Assembly (NCBI RefSeq): GCF_028622095.1
Contig: NZ_CP115165.1
Location: 2,477,501-2,541,500 of the forward strand
Reading direction: 5' to 3'
From: Deinococcus aquaticus
GTDB lineage: Bacteria; Deinococcota; Deinococci; Deinococcales; Deinococcaceae
DNA: 64,000 bases
Below the pieces are notes generated by a model. The model made no database searches and had not been told where the DNA came from. It was given only the letters and a program-made list of their open reading frames with translations. Made by a program: the position numbers and the translations under genes. Position 1 is the first letter of the stretch; each line of letters opens with the position of its first letter. Positions 56,671 through 64,000 of this stretch are shown one piece after another.

Positions 56671-56756
56671 TTCTGCGGCCGGACAGTCCTGGCCTCCCGC
56701 GCAGGTCTGGCCCCCGCCGCGCAGGTCTGGGGGCCTGTTGCTGGCCTGAGGGCCGG

Positions 56757-56762
56757 TAGACT
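56757..56762 (+). promoter_or_regulatory. -10 of the zinc-ribbon gene
   Basis: TAGACT, 6 bases before the ATG at 56769. A GGAGG also lies in between, so both modes are possible. Confidence 0.5.
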
Positions 56763-56768
56763 GGAGGC

Positions 56769-57107
56769 ATGGCGACCCTTGAGATTGAATGCCCCGTGTG
56801 CGCGGAAGTGCTGGAACTGACGGACGAGGACCGCGCCGAACTGGCGGTCGGGGACGTGATCGTGTGCGATTCCTGCCACTCGGAGATGGAAGTCACCGTG
56901 AACGGTGAGGGTGAGGACTTCGACCTGGAGTTGCTGGGTGAGATGACGACCTGCCCGAATTGCGGTGAGGAGTTCGAGGTGACCGAGGACATGCTGGCGG
57001 TCGCGCCGGTGCAGGTGCTGGATGGTGTGGAGGTCAGTGTGGTGTCGTGTCCGCACTGCAAGGGCCTGGTGGCGCTGGAGTTGATGGATGACGGGGACGT
57101 GATCTGA
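56769..57107 (+). CDS. Tandem zinc-ribbon protein beside lysW
   Basis: A 112-residue acidic protein with eight cysteines in four CxxC pairs: C8/C11, C33/C36, C62/C65 and C94/C97, i.e. two zinc ribbons in tandem. The first ribbon (MATLEIECPVCAEVLEL...VCDSCHSEMEV) has the spacing of canonical LysW. The protein ends ELMDDGDVI, not EDWGE, so it is not itself an amino-group carrier. Located between the homoaconitase small subunit and lysW. A scaffold, chaperone or regulatory role in the lysine pathway is possible. Confidence 0.8.
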   Translation: MATLEIECPVCAEVLELTDEDRAELAVGDVIVCDSCHSEMEVTVNGEGEDFDLELLGEMTTCPNCGEEFEVTEDMLAVAPVQVLDGVEVSVVSCPHCKGLVALELMDDGDVI

Positions 57108-57137
57108 GAGCGAGGTTCCGGGCACCTGCCTAGGCAA

Positions 57138-57166
57138 TTGCGAACGCAAAACTTTTCATGTAATAA
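57138..57166 (+). promoter_or_regulatory. Promoter of lysW
   Basis: TTGCGA (57138-57143), 17-base spacer, TAATAA (57161-57166). An AT-rich patch in GC-rich DNA, followed by a short leader with AAGGAG. Gives lysW its own strong promoter. Confidence 0.65.
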
Positions 57167-57189
57167 CCTACCAAACGTAAGGAGTGAAT

Positions 57190-57363
<174 letters not shown>

Positions 57364-57376
57364 CCCCGCCAGGGCA

Positions 57377-57412
57377 CGCGGTCAGGCCGTTCCACCGGAA
57401 CACCTGACCGCG
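57377..57412 (+). terminator. Hairpin between lysW and lysX
   Basis: CGCGGTCAGG (57377-57386) pairs with CCTGACCGCG (57403-57412), enclosing GTTCC/GGAAC. No T-run, so either partial terminator or 3' stabiliser of lysW mRNA. Confidence 0.65.
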
Positions 57413-57446
57413 CTCCCTTGCAAGGCCACCAACCCCGGACACCCCC

Positions 57447-58310
57447 ATGGCAGACCTCGCCGTTCTGTACGACCGCATCCGCCCCGACGAGAAGATGCTC
57501 TTCGAGGCCCTCGACGACCTCGGCGTTCCCTATGACAAGGTGTACACGCCGCAACTGACCGTCACCTTCGACGACCAGGGCCGCGCTGGCGTCCCATGGA
57601 AGGTCGCCATCGAACGCTGCGTCAGCCAGAGCCGCGGCCACGGCGTCACACGCGCCCTCGAAGGCTTCGGCGTGAAGGTCATCAACCCCGCGCACGTCAT
57701 CGAACTGTGCGGCGATAAACTCGCCACCAATGCCGCCCTGCACGCCCACGGCCTGCCCACCCCCCGCACCGGCGTGGCCTTCGATGGCGACGCGGCCCTG
57801 CAACTCATCGAGGAGATGGGCTACCCGGTCGTCCTGAAACCCACCGTCGGCTCGTGGGGCCGCATGGTCAGCCGCCTGAACGACCGCGCCGCCGCCGAGG
57901 CCGTCATCGAGCACAAGGAAGTGCTGGGCGGCCCGCAGCACGGCATCTTCTACGTGCAGGAACTCATCAACAAGCCCGGGCGGGACATCCGCGCGTTCGT
58001 GGTGGGCGGCGTGTGCATCGGCGCGATCTACCGTACCAGCGAACACTGGATCACCAACACCGCGCGCGGCGCGAAGGCCAGCAACTGCCCCGTCACGCCC
58101 GAGATGGCCGACCTGGCCGTGCGGGCCGCCGCTGCCGTCCACGGGCAGATCGTCGCCATCGACCTCGTCGAGGACCCCGCCGCGCACAACGAGTGGGGCG
58201 GCCTGAAGATCATCGAGATCAACCACACCATGGAATTCAAGAACTCCGTGGCGACCACTGGCGTGAACATCCCGCGCCTGATGGGCGAGTACGCCATCAG
58301 CCTGCTGTAA
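57447..58310 (+). CDS. lysX: Lysine biosynthesis ligase LysX
   Basis: ATP-grasp ligase joining the LysW C-terminal Glu to alpha-aminoadipate. The 287-residue protein has the RimK-like fold: [18 protein letters not shown] start, [25 protein letters not shown]-binding [19 protein letters not shown] (about 128-146), and metal ligands in IVAIDLVED and [12 protein letters not shown] (about 254-265). The [10 protein letters not shown] motif is characteristic of LysX rather than RimK. ATG at 57447; no strong ribosome site. Confidence 0.96.
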   Translation: MADLAVLYDRIRPDEKMLFEALDDLGVPYDKVYTPQLTVTFDDQGRAGVPWKVAIERCVSQSRGHGVTRALEGFGVKVINPAHVIELCGDKLATNAALHAHGLPTPRTGVAFDGDAALQLIEEMGYPVVLKPTVGSWGRMVSRLNDRAAAEAVIEHKEVLGGPQHGIFYVQELINKPGRDIRAFVVGGVCIGAIYRTSEHWITNTARGAKASNCPVTPEMADLAVRAAAAVHGQIVAIDLVEDPAAHNEWGGLKIIEINHTMEFKNSVATTGVNIPRLMGEYAISLL

Positions 58311-58324
58311 CCGGCTGCAAAGAG

Positions 58325-58360
58325 AAAGGCCCGGTGTGCTGATCACCGGGCCTTTCTTCT
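58325..58360 (+). terminator. Terminator between convergent lysX and CBS gene
   Basis: AAAGGCCCGGTG (58325-58336) and CACCGGGCCTTT (58344-58355), then CTTCT. Confidence 0.88.
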
Positions 58361-58382
58361 GGTTGCGTCCCCTCTGGGTGGG

Positions 58383-59006
58383 TCAGTCCAGCACGTCGAT
58401 GCCGGTAGCCCGCACCCGCTCACGCACGTCCTTCAGGCCCTCACCGCTGACACGCATCACGAAGCGCCGCCGACCGTTCTCGCCGCCGTACGTGGCGACA
58501 CTGATGATATTGCTCGGCAGGATAGCCCCGGTCGCGCGTTCCAGGCTGCCCGGCACGTCCGGCATGTCCAGCGTCAGGCGCTGCCCGCCCTCGCGCATGC
58601 CCAGGATGCCCGTGAAGGCCCGCAGGACATCCATGGTTGTGATGATCCCGCTCAGGCGGCCCGCGTCGTTCAGGACCGGCAGGCCCCCCACGTGATGCTC
58701 CTGCATGCGCAGCGCCGCGTCCTCCATGTACTCGCCCTCGGCGGCCGTGATGACCGGGCGGGCCATCATCTCCTCGACCGTCAGTTTGCTCAGCAGGTAA
58801 TTCAGCTCCCAGACGCTCAGGGTCGTGGCCTTGCTGGGCATGGCGTCTTTCAGGTCCTTGCGGGTCGTGATGCCCACCAGCCGGTCACCGTCCATGACCG
58901 GCAGGCGCCGGAACCCACCTTCCTTCAGCAGTTTCAGGGCGTCCATGACGGGCGTATCGGGAGTCACGGTGATGGGTTGGGGGGTCATCCAGTCACGAAC
59001 GAGCAT
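58383..59006 (-). CDS. CBS-pair and ACT-like domain protein
   Basis: A 207-residue cytosolic protein with two CBS domains (about 1-55 and 78-135; [14 protein letters not shown] and [15 protein letters not shown] starts) and a C-terminal ACT-like domain (about 140-207; [17 protein letters not shown]). Such AcuB-like proteins sense adenine nucleotides or amino acids. ATG at 59006 has TAGACT 6 bases upstream. Confidence 0.9.
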   Translation of the reverse strand: MLVRDWMTPQPITVTPDTPVMDALKLLKEGGFRRLPVMDGDRLVGITTRKDLKDAMPSKATTLSVWELNYLLSKLTVEEMMARPVITAAEGEYMEDAALRMQEHHVGGLPVLNDAGRLSGIITTMDVLRAFTGILGMREGGQRLTLDMPDVPGSLERATGAILPSNIISVATYGGENGRRRFVMRVSGEGLKDVRERVRATGIDVLD

Positions 59007-59012
59007 GCGCGC

Positions 59013-59018
59013 AGTCTA
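59013..59018 (-). promoter_or_regulatory. Leaderless -10 of the CBS gene
   Basis: TAGACT, 6 bases before the ATG at 59006. Confidence 0.6.
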
Positions 59019-59090
59019 CATGCGCGGTGTGGAAAGCGGCGCATGTGAAGCGCGTCAGCGGGCCTTCATTCGGCTCAGAAAGAGCCGTGC

Positions 59091-59096
59091 TACGGT
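59091..59096 (+). promoter_or_regulatory. Leaderless -10 of the first ompH-like gene
   Basis: TACGGT, 7 bases before the ATG at 59104. Confidence 0.5.
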
Positions 59097-59103
59097 GCGA
59101 ATC

Positions 59104-59592
59104 ATGAAGATGAACGCCAAGATTCTCGCTCCCCTGGCCCTCGTGGCCGCGTACGGCCTCGGCACGGTCGCCCCGCACGCCCAGACCACCGCCCAGAAGG
59201 TCGGGTTCGTGGACGTGTCCAAACTGCTGGCCGCCCACCCCGGCGACAAGGACATCCAGGCCATCCAGAAGAAAGCCGACGATGAACTCTCGGCGCTCGA
59301 CAAGCAGATCAAGGCCATCGACGCCAAGGGCGCCGGCGCCTCCGCCGCCGAGAAGCAGAACCGCGAGCAACTGGTCGCCACCATCAAGAGCAAGGCCGAC
59401 GCCTACGACAAGCAGCTGGCCCCCAAGATCGCCGTGGTCGAGAAGGCCGTCGACAGCGCCATCAACACGACCGCCAAGAGCAACGGCTACTCCATCATCA
59501 TGGACCGTGACGTGGCCGCCAAGAGCGGACTGGTCATCTACGCCGACAGCACCACCGAACTGACCGACGCCGTCGCCAAGTCCGTCAAGTAA
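59104..59592 (+). CDS. OmpH/Skp family periplasmic chaperone
   Basis: A 162-residue secreted protein: signal peptide (about 1-27, ending HAQ), then [15 protein letters not shown], the usual OmpH start, a long coiled coil (about 45-125) and a C-terminal strand region [22 protein letters not shown]. Skp-type trimers hold unfolded outer-envelope proteins; Deinococcus has an outer-membrane-like layer. ATG at 59104 has a leaderless -10. A paralogue follows. Confidence 0.93.
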   Translation: MKMNAKILAPLALVAAYGLGTVAPHAQTTAQKVGFVDVSKLLAAHPGDKDIQAIQKKADDELSALDKQIKAIDAKGAGASAAEKQNREQLVATIKSKADAYDKQLAPKIAVVEKAVDSAINTTAKSNGYSIIMDRDVAAKSGLVIYADSTTELTDAVAKSVK

Positions 59593-59710
59593 CCCCACCC
59601 CCACAGGCTCAACGGTGACGCCGGGCCCCGCAGGCAGATTGCTGGCGGGGCCGCACCATTCCCCGCGCTGCGGGCCGTGCGCGCCGCCCACCTGCAAGGA
59701 GACACCACCC

Positions 59711-60175
59711 TTGAACAAATTCATGATCATCCTTCCCCTGGCCCTCCTGACAACCGTTCCCCACGCGCAGCAGAGCAAGAGCCGCGTCGGTATCCTGAAC
59801 GTGCAGACGGTCGTGAAGGCCATGCCCGGCAGCAAAACCTACCTGGACCTGAATGCCAAGGCGACAGCTGACCTGACCGCCAAGCAGAAGAACCTTCAGG
59901 CGCTGGCTGCGAAGGCCACCACGACCGCCGACCGCGCCGCGCTGACCAAGGCGCAGCAGGCGTACGCGGCCGCCCGCGCCGACTACGCCAAACGGATTGA
60001 CGTGGCCTTCCAGCCGCTGAGCAAGAAGGTCAATGCCGCCGTGGCCAAGGTCGCCAAGGCCAACGGGTACACCGTGGTCTTCGACGAGAAGGTCGCCGCT
60101 CAGACCAGTCTGGTCGTGTACGCCAACGAGGCCGCCACCAGCCTGAACGCCGCCGTCATCAAGGAACTCAAGTAA
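59711..60175 (+). CDS. OmpH/Skp family protein, tandem paralogue
   Basis: A 154-residue paralogue of the previous gene: signal peptide (about 1-20), VGILNVQTVVKAMPGSK, a shorter Ala/Lys-rich coiled coil (about 45-110) and NGYTVVFDEKVAAQTSLVVYAN. The start is TTG at 59711, supported by AGGAG nine bases upstream; the ATG at 59723 would shorten the signal peptide and sits too far from that site. Repeat copy E begins at its TAA. Confidence 0.92.
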   Translation: MNKFMIILPLALLTTVPHAQQSKSRVGILNVQTVVKAMPGSKTYLDLNAKATADLTAKQKNLQALAAKATTTADRAALTKAQQAYAAARADYAKRIDVAFQPLSKKVNAAVAKVAKANGYTVVFDEKVAAQTSLVVYANEAATSLNAAVIKELK

Positions 60176-60297
60176 CACGGACTCCGGCTGGATGGTCTGT
60201 AGGGCCATCTGACTGGAGCGGAGGCGAGCAGGAGCAGAGCGGGTTCCGATGCGATGTAGGTGCCGGGCCGTGAACGGAGCCGATGGAATCCGCGTAA
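60173..60297 (+). repeat. Interspersed hairpin repeat, copy E (degenerate)
   Basis: Starts at the TAA of the second ompH-like gene: ACACGGACTCCG, then a weakened stem 1 (GATGG/CCATC) and a lost stem 2, ending GATGGAATCCGCG. About 15 bases shorter than the others. Confidence 0.75.
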
Positions 60298-60324
60298 GCC
60301 GTCATCCCTGCCGGCAGCAGAAGA

Positions 60325-60363
60325 GGGCCGCCCGTTCTACCTGAACGGGCGGCCCTTCTCTTT
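60325..60363 (+). terminator. Terminator of the ompH-like genes
   Basis: GGGCCGCCCGTT (60325-60336) and AACGGGCGGCCC (60344-60355), then TTCTCTTTG. A strong intrinsic terminator lying after repeat copy E. Confidence 0.88.
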
Positions 60364-60415
60364 GCTTTTGTCCTTCTGCTTGGGCTTTTGAGGCTAGCTC
60401 TCAGCGCGCCCGGTT

Positions 60416-60913
60416 TCAGAGGCGGATGGTTTCGTTCTCACCCATGTCGGGCTTGCCGCCGACCAGACCCTTGGCGAATTCCAGCAGGCTGCGCATCTTG
60501 CCGTTGCCTTCCCAGTACTCGGCGCCGCTGGCGTGAATCTGGATCAGCTGAATGTTCGGGTCTTCCTTGCCCTGCGGGAAGTACGCCTGGTAGAAGTCGC
60601 TCCAGAGTTCATCCAGTTTCGCGCGGTTCTCGACGAGCTGGGCGGCGCCGTTGACGCTGACGTACACGCCCTTGTCGGGGCTGGAGTAACTGACGTTCAC
60701 CTGCGGACGGGCCGCCATGTCCTGCACCTGCTCGGTGTCCTTGCCGCCGATGAACCAGATGTCACCGTCGAACTCGACCTGCTGCGTGGTCATGGGGTGC
60801 GCGTGCAGGTGCCCCTCGGCGGTCTGGACGGTCAGCATGGCGAAATGCACTTCCTTGATCAGGCCGGCGAGCGTTTTGACGGAGTCCGTGCGGGTGGTAT
60901 CGGGTTGAGTCAT
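60416..60913 (-). CDS. Pyridoxamine-phosphate-oxidase-like (general stress type) protein
   Basis: A 165-residue split-barrel FMN-binding-fold protein similar to the general stress protein 26 group. It shows KTLAGLIKEVHFAMLTVQTAEGHLHAHPMTTQ at the start, DIWFIGGKDTEQVQDMAARPQVNVSYS, and the C-terminal AEYWEG. These proteins bind FMN or related cofactors and are stress-induced in other bacteria. ATG at 60913 with CAGGGT 6 bases upstream. Confidence 0.88.
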   Translation of the reverse strand: MTQPDTTRTDSVKTLAGLIKEVHFAMLTVQTAEGHLHAHPMTTQQVEFDGDIWFIGGKDTEQVQDMAARPQVNVSYSSPDKGVYVSVNGAAQLVENRAKLDELWSDFYQAYFPQGKEDPNIQLIQIHASGAEYWEGNGKMRSLLEFAKGLVGGKPDMGENETIRL

Positions 60914-61044
60914 GGGTTCACCCTGCCACGCCCCCGCCGCGCCGGACTGGGGGGAGGCGCACCGTGTGAACAGCTTCGTAACCCGTCCTGAAGGAACGCT
61001 GCACGCCGCGTGAGGAACAGACCGTCCCGGCGTGTGGACAGCCG

Positions 61045-61075
61045 TGCGGCCCGGATGCCAGAGGTCCGGGCCGCA
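61045..61075 (-). terminator. Hairpin past the MFS gene
   Basis: TGCGGCCCGGA (61045-61055) and TCCGGGCCGCA (61065-61075), perfect 11-base arms; no T-run. Confidence 0.6.
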
Positions 61076-61106
61076 CGTTCGCACAGGGAGGGCCACGACA
61101 GGAGGG

Positions 61107-62360
61107 TCAGGCGGGCAGGTGCTGACCTTTCGGGCGGGTGTCGGGCACGTTGCGGACCAGCAGCACGCCCAGGATGAAGAACGCGGCGGCAATGCCGAAC
61201 ACCAGCGTGTACCCCAGGTTGTCGCCGCGCGCGTTCCCCCAGTCGAGCAGCGCGCCCTGCGGCCCACCGATGAACTGCGGGGCCACGAACGCCACGTGCC
61301 AGATGCCCATGTCACGCGCGAAACTGGTGTCGCTGGGCATGGCGTCGCTGCCCAGCGCCCAGTCCACGCTGGTGAACGCCCCGAAGCCCAGGCCGAACAC
61401 CACGGCCAGCAGCAGCGCCGCGCCGAAGCCCGGCACGACCAGCAGCAGCAGCGCGGCGGCGGCCATGGTGGTACCCGCCACGTAGATGACAGGTTTGCGG
61501 CCCACCCGGTCACTGATGCGCCCGCCGATCAGCGCCGAGACGATGCTGGCCACGATGATGCACGCCAGCATGATCGAGTTGGAGGTCGCCGGGTCCTTCT
61601 GGTTCAGCACGTCGGCGTTGTAGTACTGCAAGAACGGCTGCACCGAGTACTGCCCCAGCGCGAACAGCACGCGCGTGATGAACACCCACAGGAACGGCTG
61701 GTACGCGAACAGCGTGCGCCAGGGTGCCGGCGTGTGACCGGCTGCGGGCGCGTGATCGTCCGGCACGCCACGCATGGTCACCAGCGCCGGGACGAGCAGG
61801 AACACGCCGATCAGCACGAACGACACCAGCGCCGGCAGGTGCAGGCTGCCCACCACGAAGGCACTCACGGCGCCCAGCAGTTGCCCGGCCGCCTGAAGCA
61901 TGCCCATCACGCCGCTGTACCGGCCGCGCTGCTCGGGCGGCACGAGCTGCGGAATCAGGGCCGAGTACGGCGCGGTGGCGTAATTGTTCCCGAACTGCAC
62001 CAGCACGAACCCCAGCACATACACCCAGAAGCCCGTCATGCCGCCGAGCAGGGTCACGGCGGCCGCCATGACCGCCAGTCCCGCGATGTTCACGCCCACG
62101 CCCAGGCGCAGGTACGGCACGCGCCGCCCCGTGCGGTCACTGTGCGCCCCGACCAGCGGCGGGATCACCAGGGCCATGACCGCGCCGATGGCGACCAGCG
62201 CCCCCGAGTACGTGCCTTTCAGGGAGGAACCCACGAACGATTCCACGTTGGCGGGCATCAGGACCAGCAGCAGCAGCAGCCAGTGGAACGCCGTGCCGAA
62301 CCAGAACGCGGACAGCACCCACGGACTGACGCGCGGGGCGGTAAGAGATTGGGCAGTCAT
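61107..62360 (-). CDS. MFS transporter (SLC45/GPH-like)
   Basis: A 417-residue transporter with about twelve membrane helices. [14 protein letters not shown] near residue 70 and [15 protein letters not shown] near residue 285 are the two half-repeats of the MFS loop motif. [27 protein letters not shown] resembles sucrose/SLC45-type carriers. The substrate is not determinable. ATG at 62360; TATACT on the minus strand ends 9 bases upstream. Confidence 0.87.
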   Translation of the reverse strand: MTAQSLTAPRVSPWVLSAFWFGTAFHWLLLLLVLMPANVESFVGSSLKGTYSGALVAIGAVMALVIPPLVGAHSDRTGRRVPYLRLGVGVNIAGLAVMAAAVTLLGGMTGFWVYVLGFVLVQFGNNYATAPYSALIPQLVPPEQRGRYSGVMGMLQAAGQLLGAVSAFVVGSLHLPALVSFVLIGVFLLVPALVTMRGVPDDHAPAAGHTPAPWRTLFAYQPFLWVFITRVLFALGQYSVQPFLQYYNADVLNQKDPATSNSIMLACIIVASIVSALIGGRISDRVGRKPVIYVAGTTMAAAALLLLVVPGFGAALLLAVVFGLGFGAFTSVDWALGSDAMPSDTSFARDMGIWHVAFVAPQFIGGPQGALLDWGNARGDNLGYTLVFGIAAAFFILGVLLVRNVPDTRPKGQHLPA

Positions 62361-62369
62361 GATGCGGCG

Positions 62370-62375
62370 AGTATA
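62370..62375 (-). promoter_or_regulatory. -10 of the 61107-62360 MFS gene
   Basis: TATACT, 9 bases before the ATG at 62360. Confidence 0.5.
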
Positions 62376-62566
62376 CGGGCGGCCGGGCGACGAACCGCGC
62401 CGGAATGACCACCCTGGAACGCCCGCCCGGCGTGCGGGTTGGAAAGAGGCGGCCCCCGGCCCTGGCCTGCGCGGGGCAGGGAAGACCGGGGGAAGACGGC
62501 GGCCCGGGGGAATGTCAGGGCCAACATCCGGAGCCCACCTGGGAACTGCCCACCTGGGACCTGCCT

Positions 62567-62866
62567 TCAGTTGGGCAGTGGGAGCAGGCGGCGCAGGTAC
62601 GCCTCGCCGCGTGGCGTGAGCCGCAGCAGGTGCAGGGGAGGGGCGTCCTGATCGGCGTTGCGGCACATGCTTTTCAGGGCGCAGGGGCCGCACGCGCAGC
62701 CGTCCGTGGTCTGCGTGGCCTCCTGCACGTACCCGCCGCTTTGCAGGGTGCGCAGCATGCCGCTCAGGGCGGTCTCGCTGCTGCCCAGGTCGCGGGCCAG
62801 TTCGGCGGGCGTGCGCGGCTGCCCGGCAATGGCGTTCAGGATGCCTGCCAGTGGCGAGGCGCTCAT
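62567..62866 (-). CDS. FeoC-like winged-helix protein with Fe-S cysteines
   Basis: A 99-residue protein: a winged-helix N-terminus (about 5-50; [27 protein letters not shown]) followed by the cysteine cluster [12 protein letters not shown] (C57, C59, C62, C68), the FeoC pattern for an oxygen-sensitive Fe-S cluster. It lies just downstream of the feoB end on the same strand, separated by repeat copy F. Likely regulates or stabilises FeoB. ATG at 62866; no clear ribosome site. Confidence 0.82.
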   Translation of the reverse strand: MSASPLAGILNAIAGQPRTPAELARDLGSSETALSGMLRTLQSGGYVQEATQTTDGCACGPCALKSMCRNADQDAPPLHLLRLTPRGEAYLRRLLPLPN

Positions 62867-62897
62867 GCGAACGCCGCCCCGGACGTACGCACCCGTG

Positions 62898-63032
62898 TCA
62901 TACGGATTCCGTCTGTTTCGTTGACAACCCGGGACGGCACCGGGTTGCCAACTCCACGCCCGGAACCCGTTTCTCTCCTGCTCGCTCTGCTCGGACCCAG
63001 CGGCTTTGCAAGCCATTCAAGCGGAGTGCGTA

Positions 63033-63035
<3 letters not shown>
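62898..63035 (-). repeat. Interspersed hairpin repeat, copy F
   Basis: Reverse orientation. The last bases (63033-63035) are the TGA stop of feoB. Stem 2 is intact; stem 1 is eroded (GCTTGAATGG against a mutated partner). Lies between feoB and the feoC-like gene in sense orientation to them. Confidence 0.9.

Positions 63036-64000
<965 letters not shown>

Noticed and set aside
56698..56731. Direct repeat CGCGCAGGTCTGG as a CRISPR unit
   Set aside because: Only two copies 21 bases apart with no array; more likely part of a GGCCCCC/GGGGGCC hairpin after the homoaconitase gene.
61032..62408. Plus-strand 458-codon frame over the MFS gene
   Set aside because: His/Arg/Gln-rich shadow product with no membrane helices, against a clear transporter on the minus strand.

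Overview
The window is chromosomal DNA from a Deinococcus-type bacterium. It is very GC-rich throughout, uses GTG and TTG starts freely, and about twenty genes have a -10-like hexamer (TAnnnT or close) only 5-7 bases before the start codon, the layout of leaderless transcripts known from Deinococcus. Gene content agrees: a lysine-via-aminoadipate cluster with LysW and LysX (a Thermus/Deinococcus trait), SpoVS in a non-spore-former, ATP-type PEP carboxykinase, and GluQ. No rRNA, tRNA, CRISPR array or prophage was recognised.

Layout. 1-9 kb: pckA (cut by the left edge), an Ala-rich membrane-associated protein, recN, a PrcB-type lipoprotein, DoxX, a BMP-family binding protein and a PIG-L deacetylase. 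9-14 kb: a ParA ATPase with a small ribbon-helix-helix-like partner, an HEAGH membrane protein, gluQ, and trpBA behind a strong palindrome. 14-24 kb: an MFS exporter, pepF, spoVS, a membrane Zn peptidase, a rhodanese/MIP18 pair plus a second rhodanese, two class III aminotransferases, DinB and DUF4180 proteins. 24-31 kb: pruA, a ROK kinase, DUF4127 and a subtilisin-like lipoprotein followed by a tiny coupled gene. 31-36 kb: a two-gene signalling operon (winged helix with degenerate GGDEF; TPR-HD-GYP-TPR-GGDEF). 36-42 kb: a tightly overlapped run holding two sugar ABC permeases, Nudix, FAD oxidoreductase, phosphatase and hydrolase. 42-48 kb: icd and nadBCA. 48-53 kb: methyltransferase, a Panacea-domain gene coupled to a two-TM protein, a radical SAM protein and a lipase. 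53-54 kb: one complete IS4-type insertion sequence with its target duplication. 54-58 kb: lysine genes (both homoaconitase subunits, lysW, lysX). 58-64 kb: CBS protein, two OmpH/Skp proteins, PNPOx-like protein, MFS, a FeoC-like regulator and the 3' part of feoB.

The most unusual structure is a family of six interspersed elements of about 140 bp (near 21.4, 30.9, 40.7, 51.5, 60.2 and 62.9 kb). They share inverted ends and two internal hairpins whose stems covary between copies, and they lie against stop codons, in two cases supplying the TGA itself. Other leads are a LysW in which all four zinc-binding cysteines are replaced, a Panacea/two-TM gene pair resembling a toxin-antitoxin unit, the composite c-di-GMP operon, and the solo ParA cassette.
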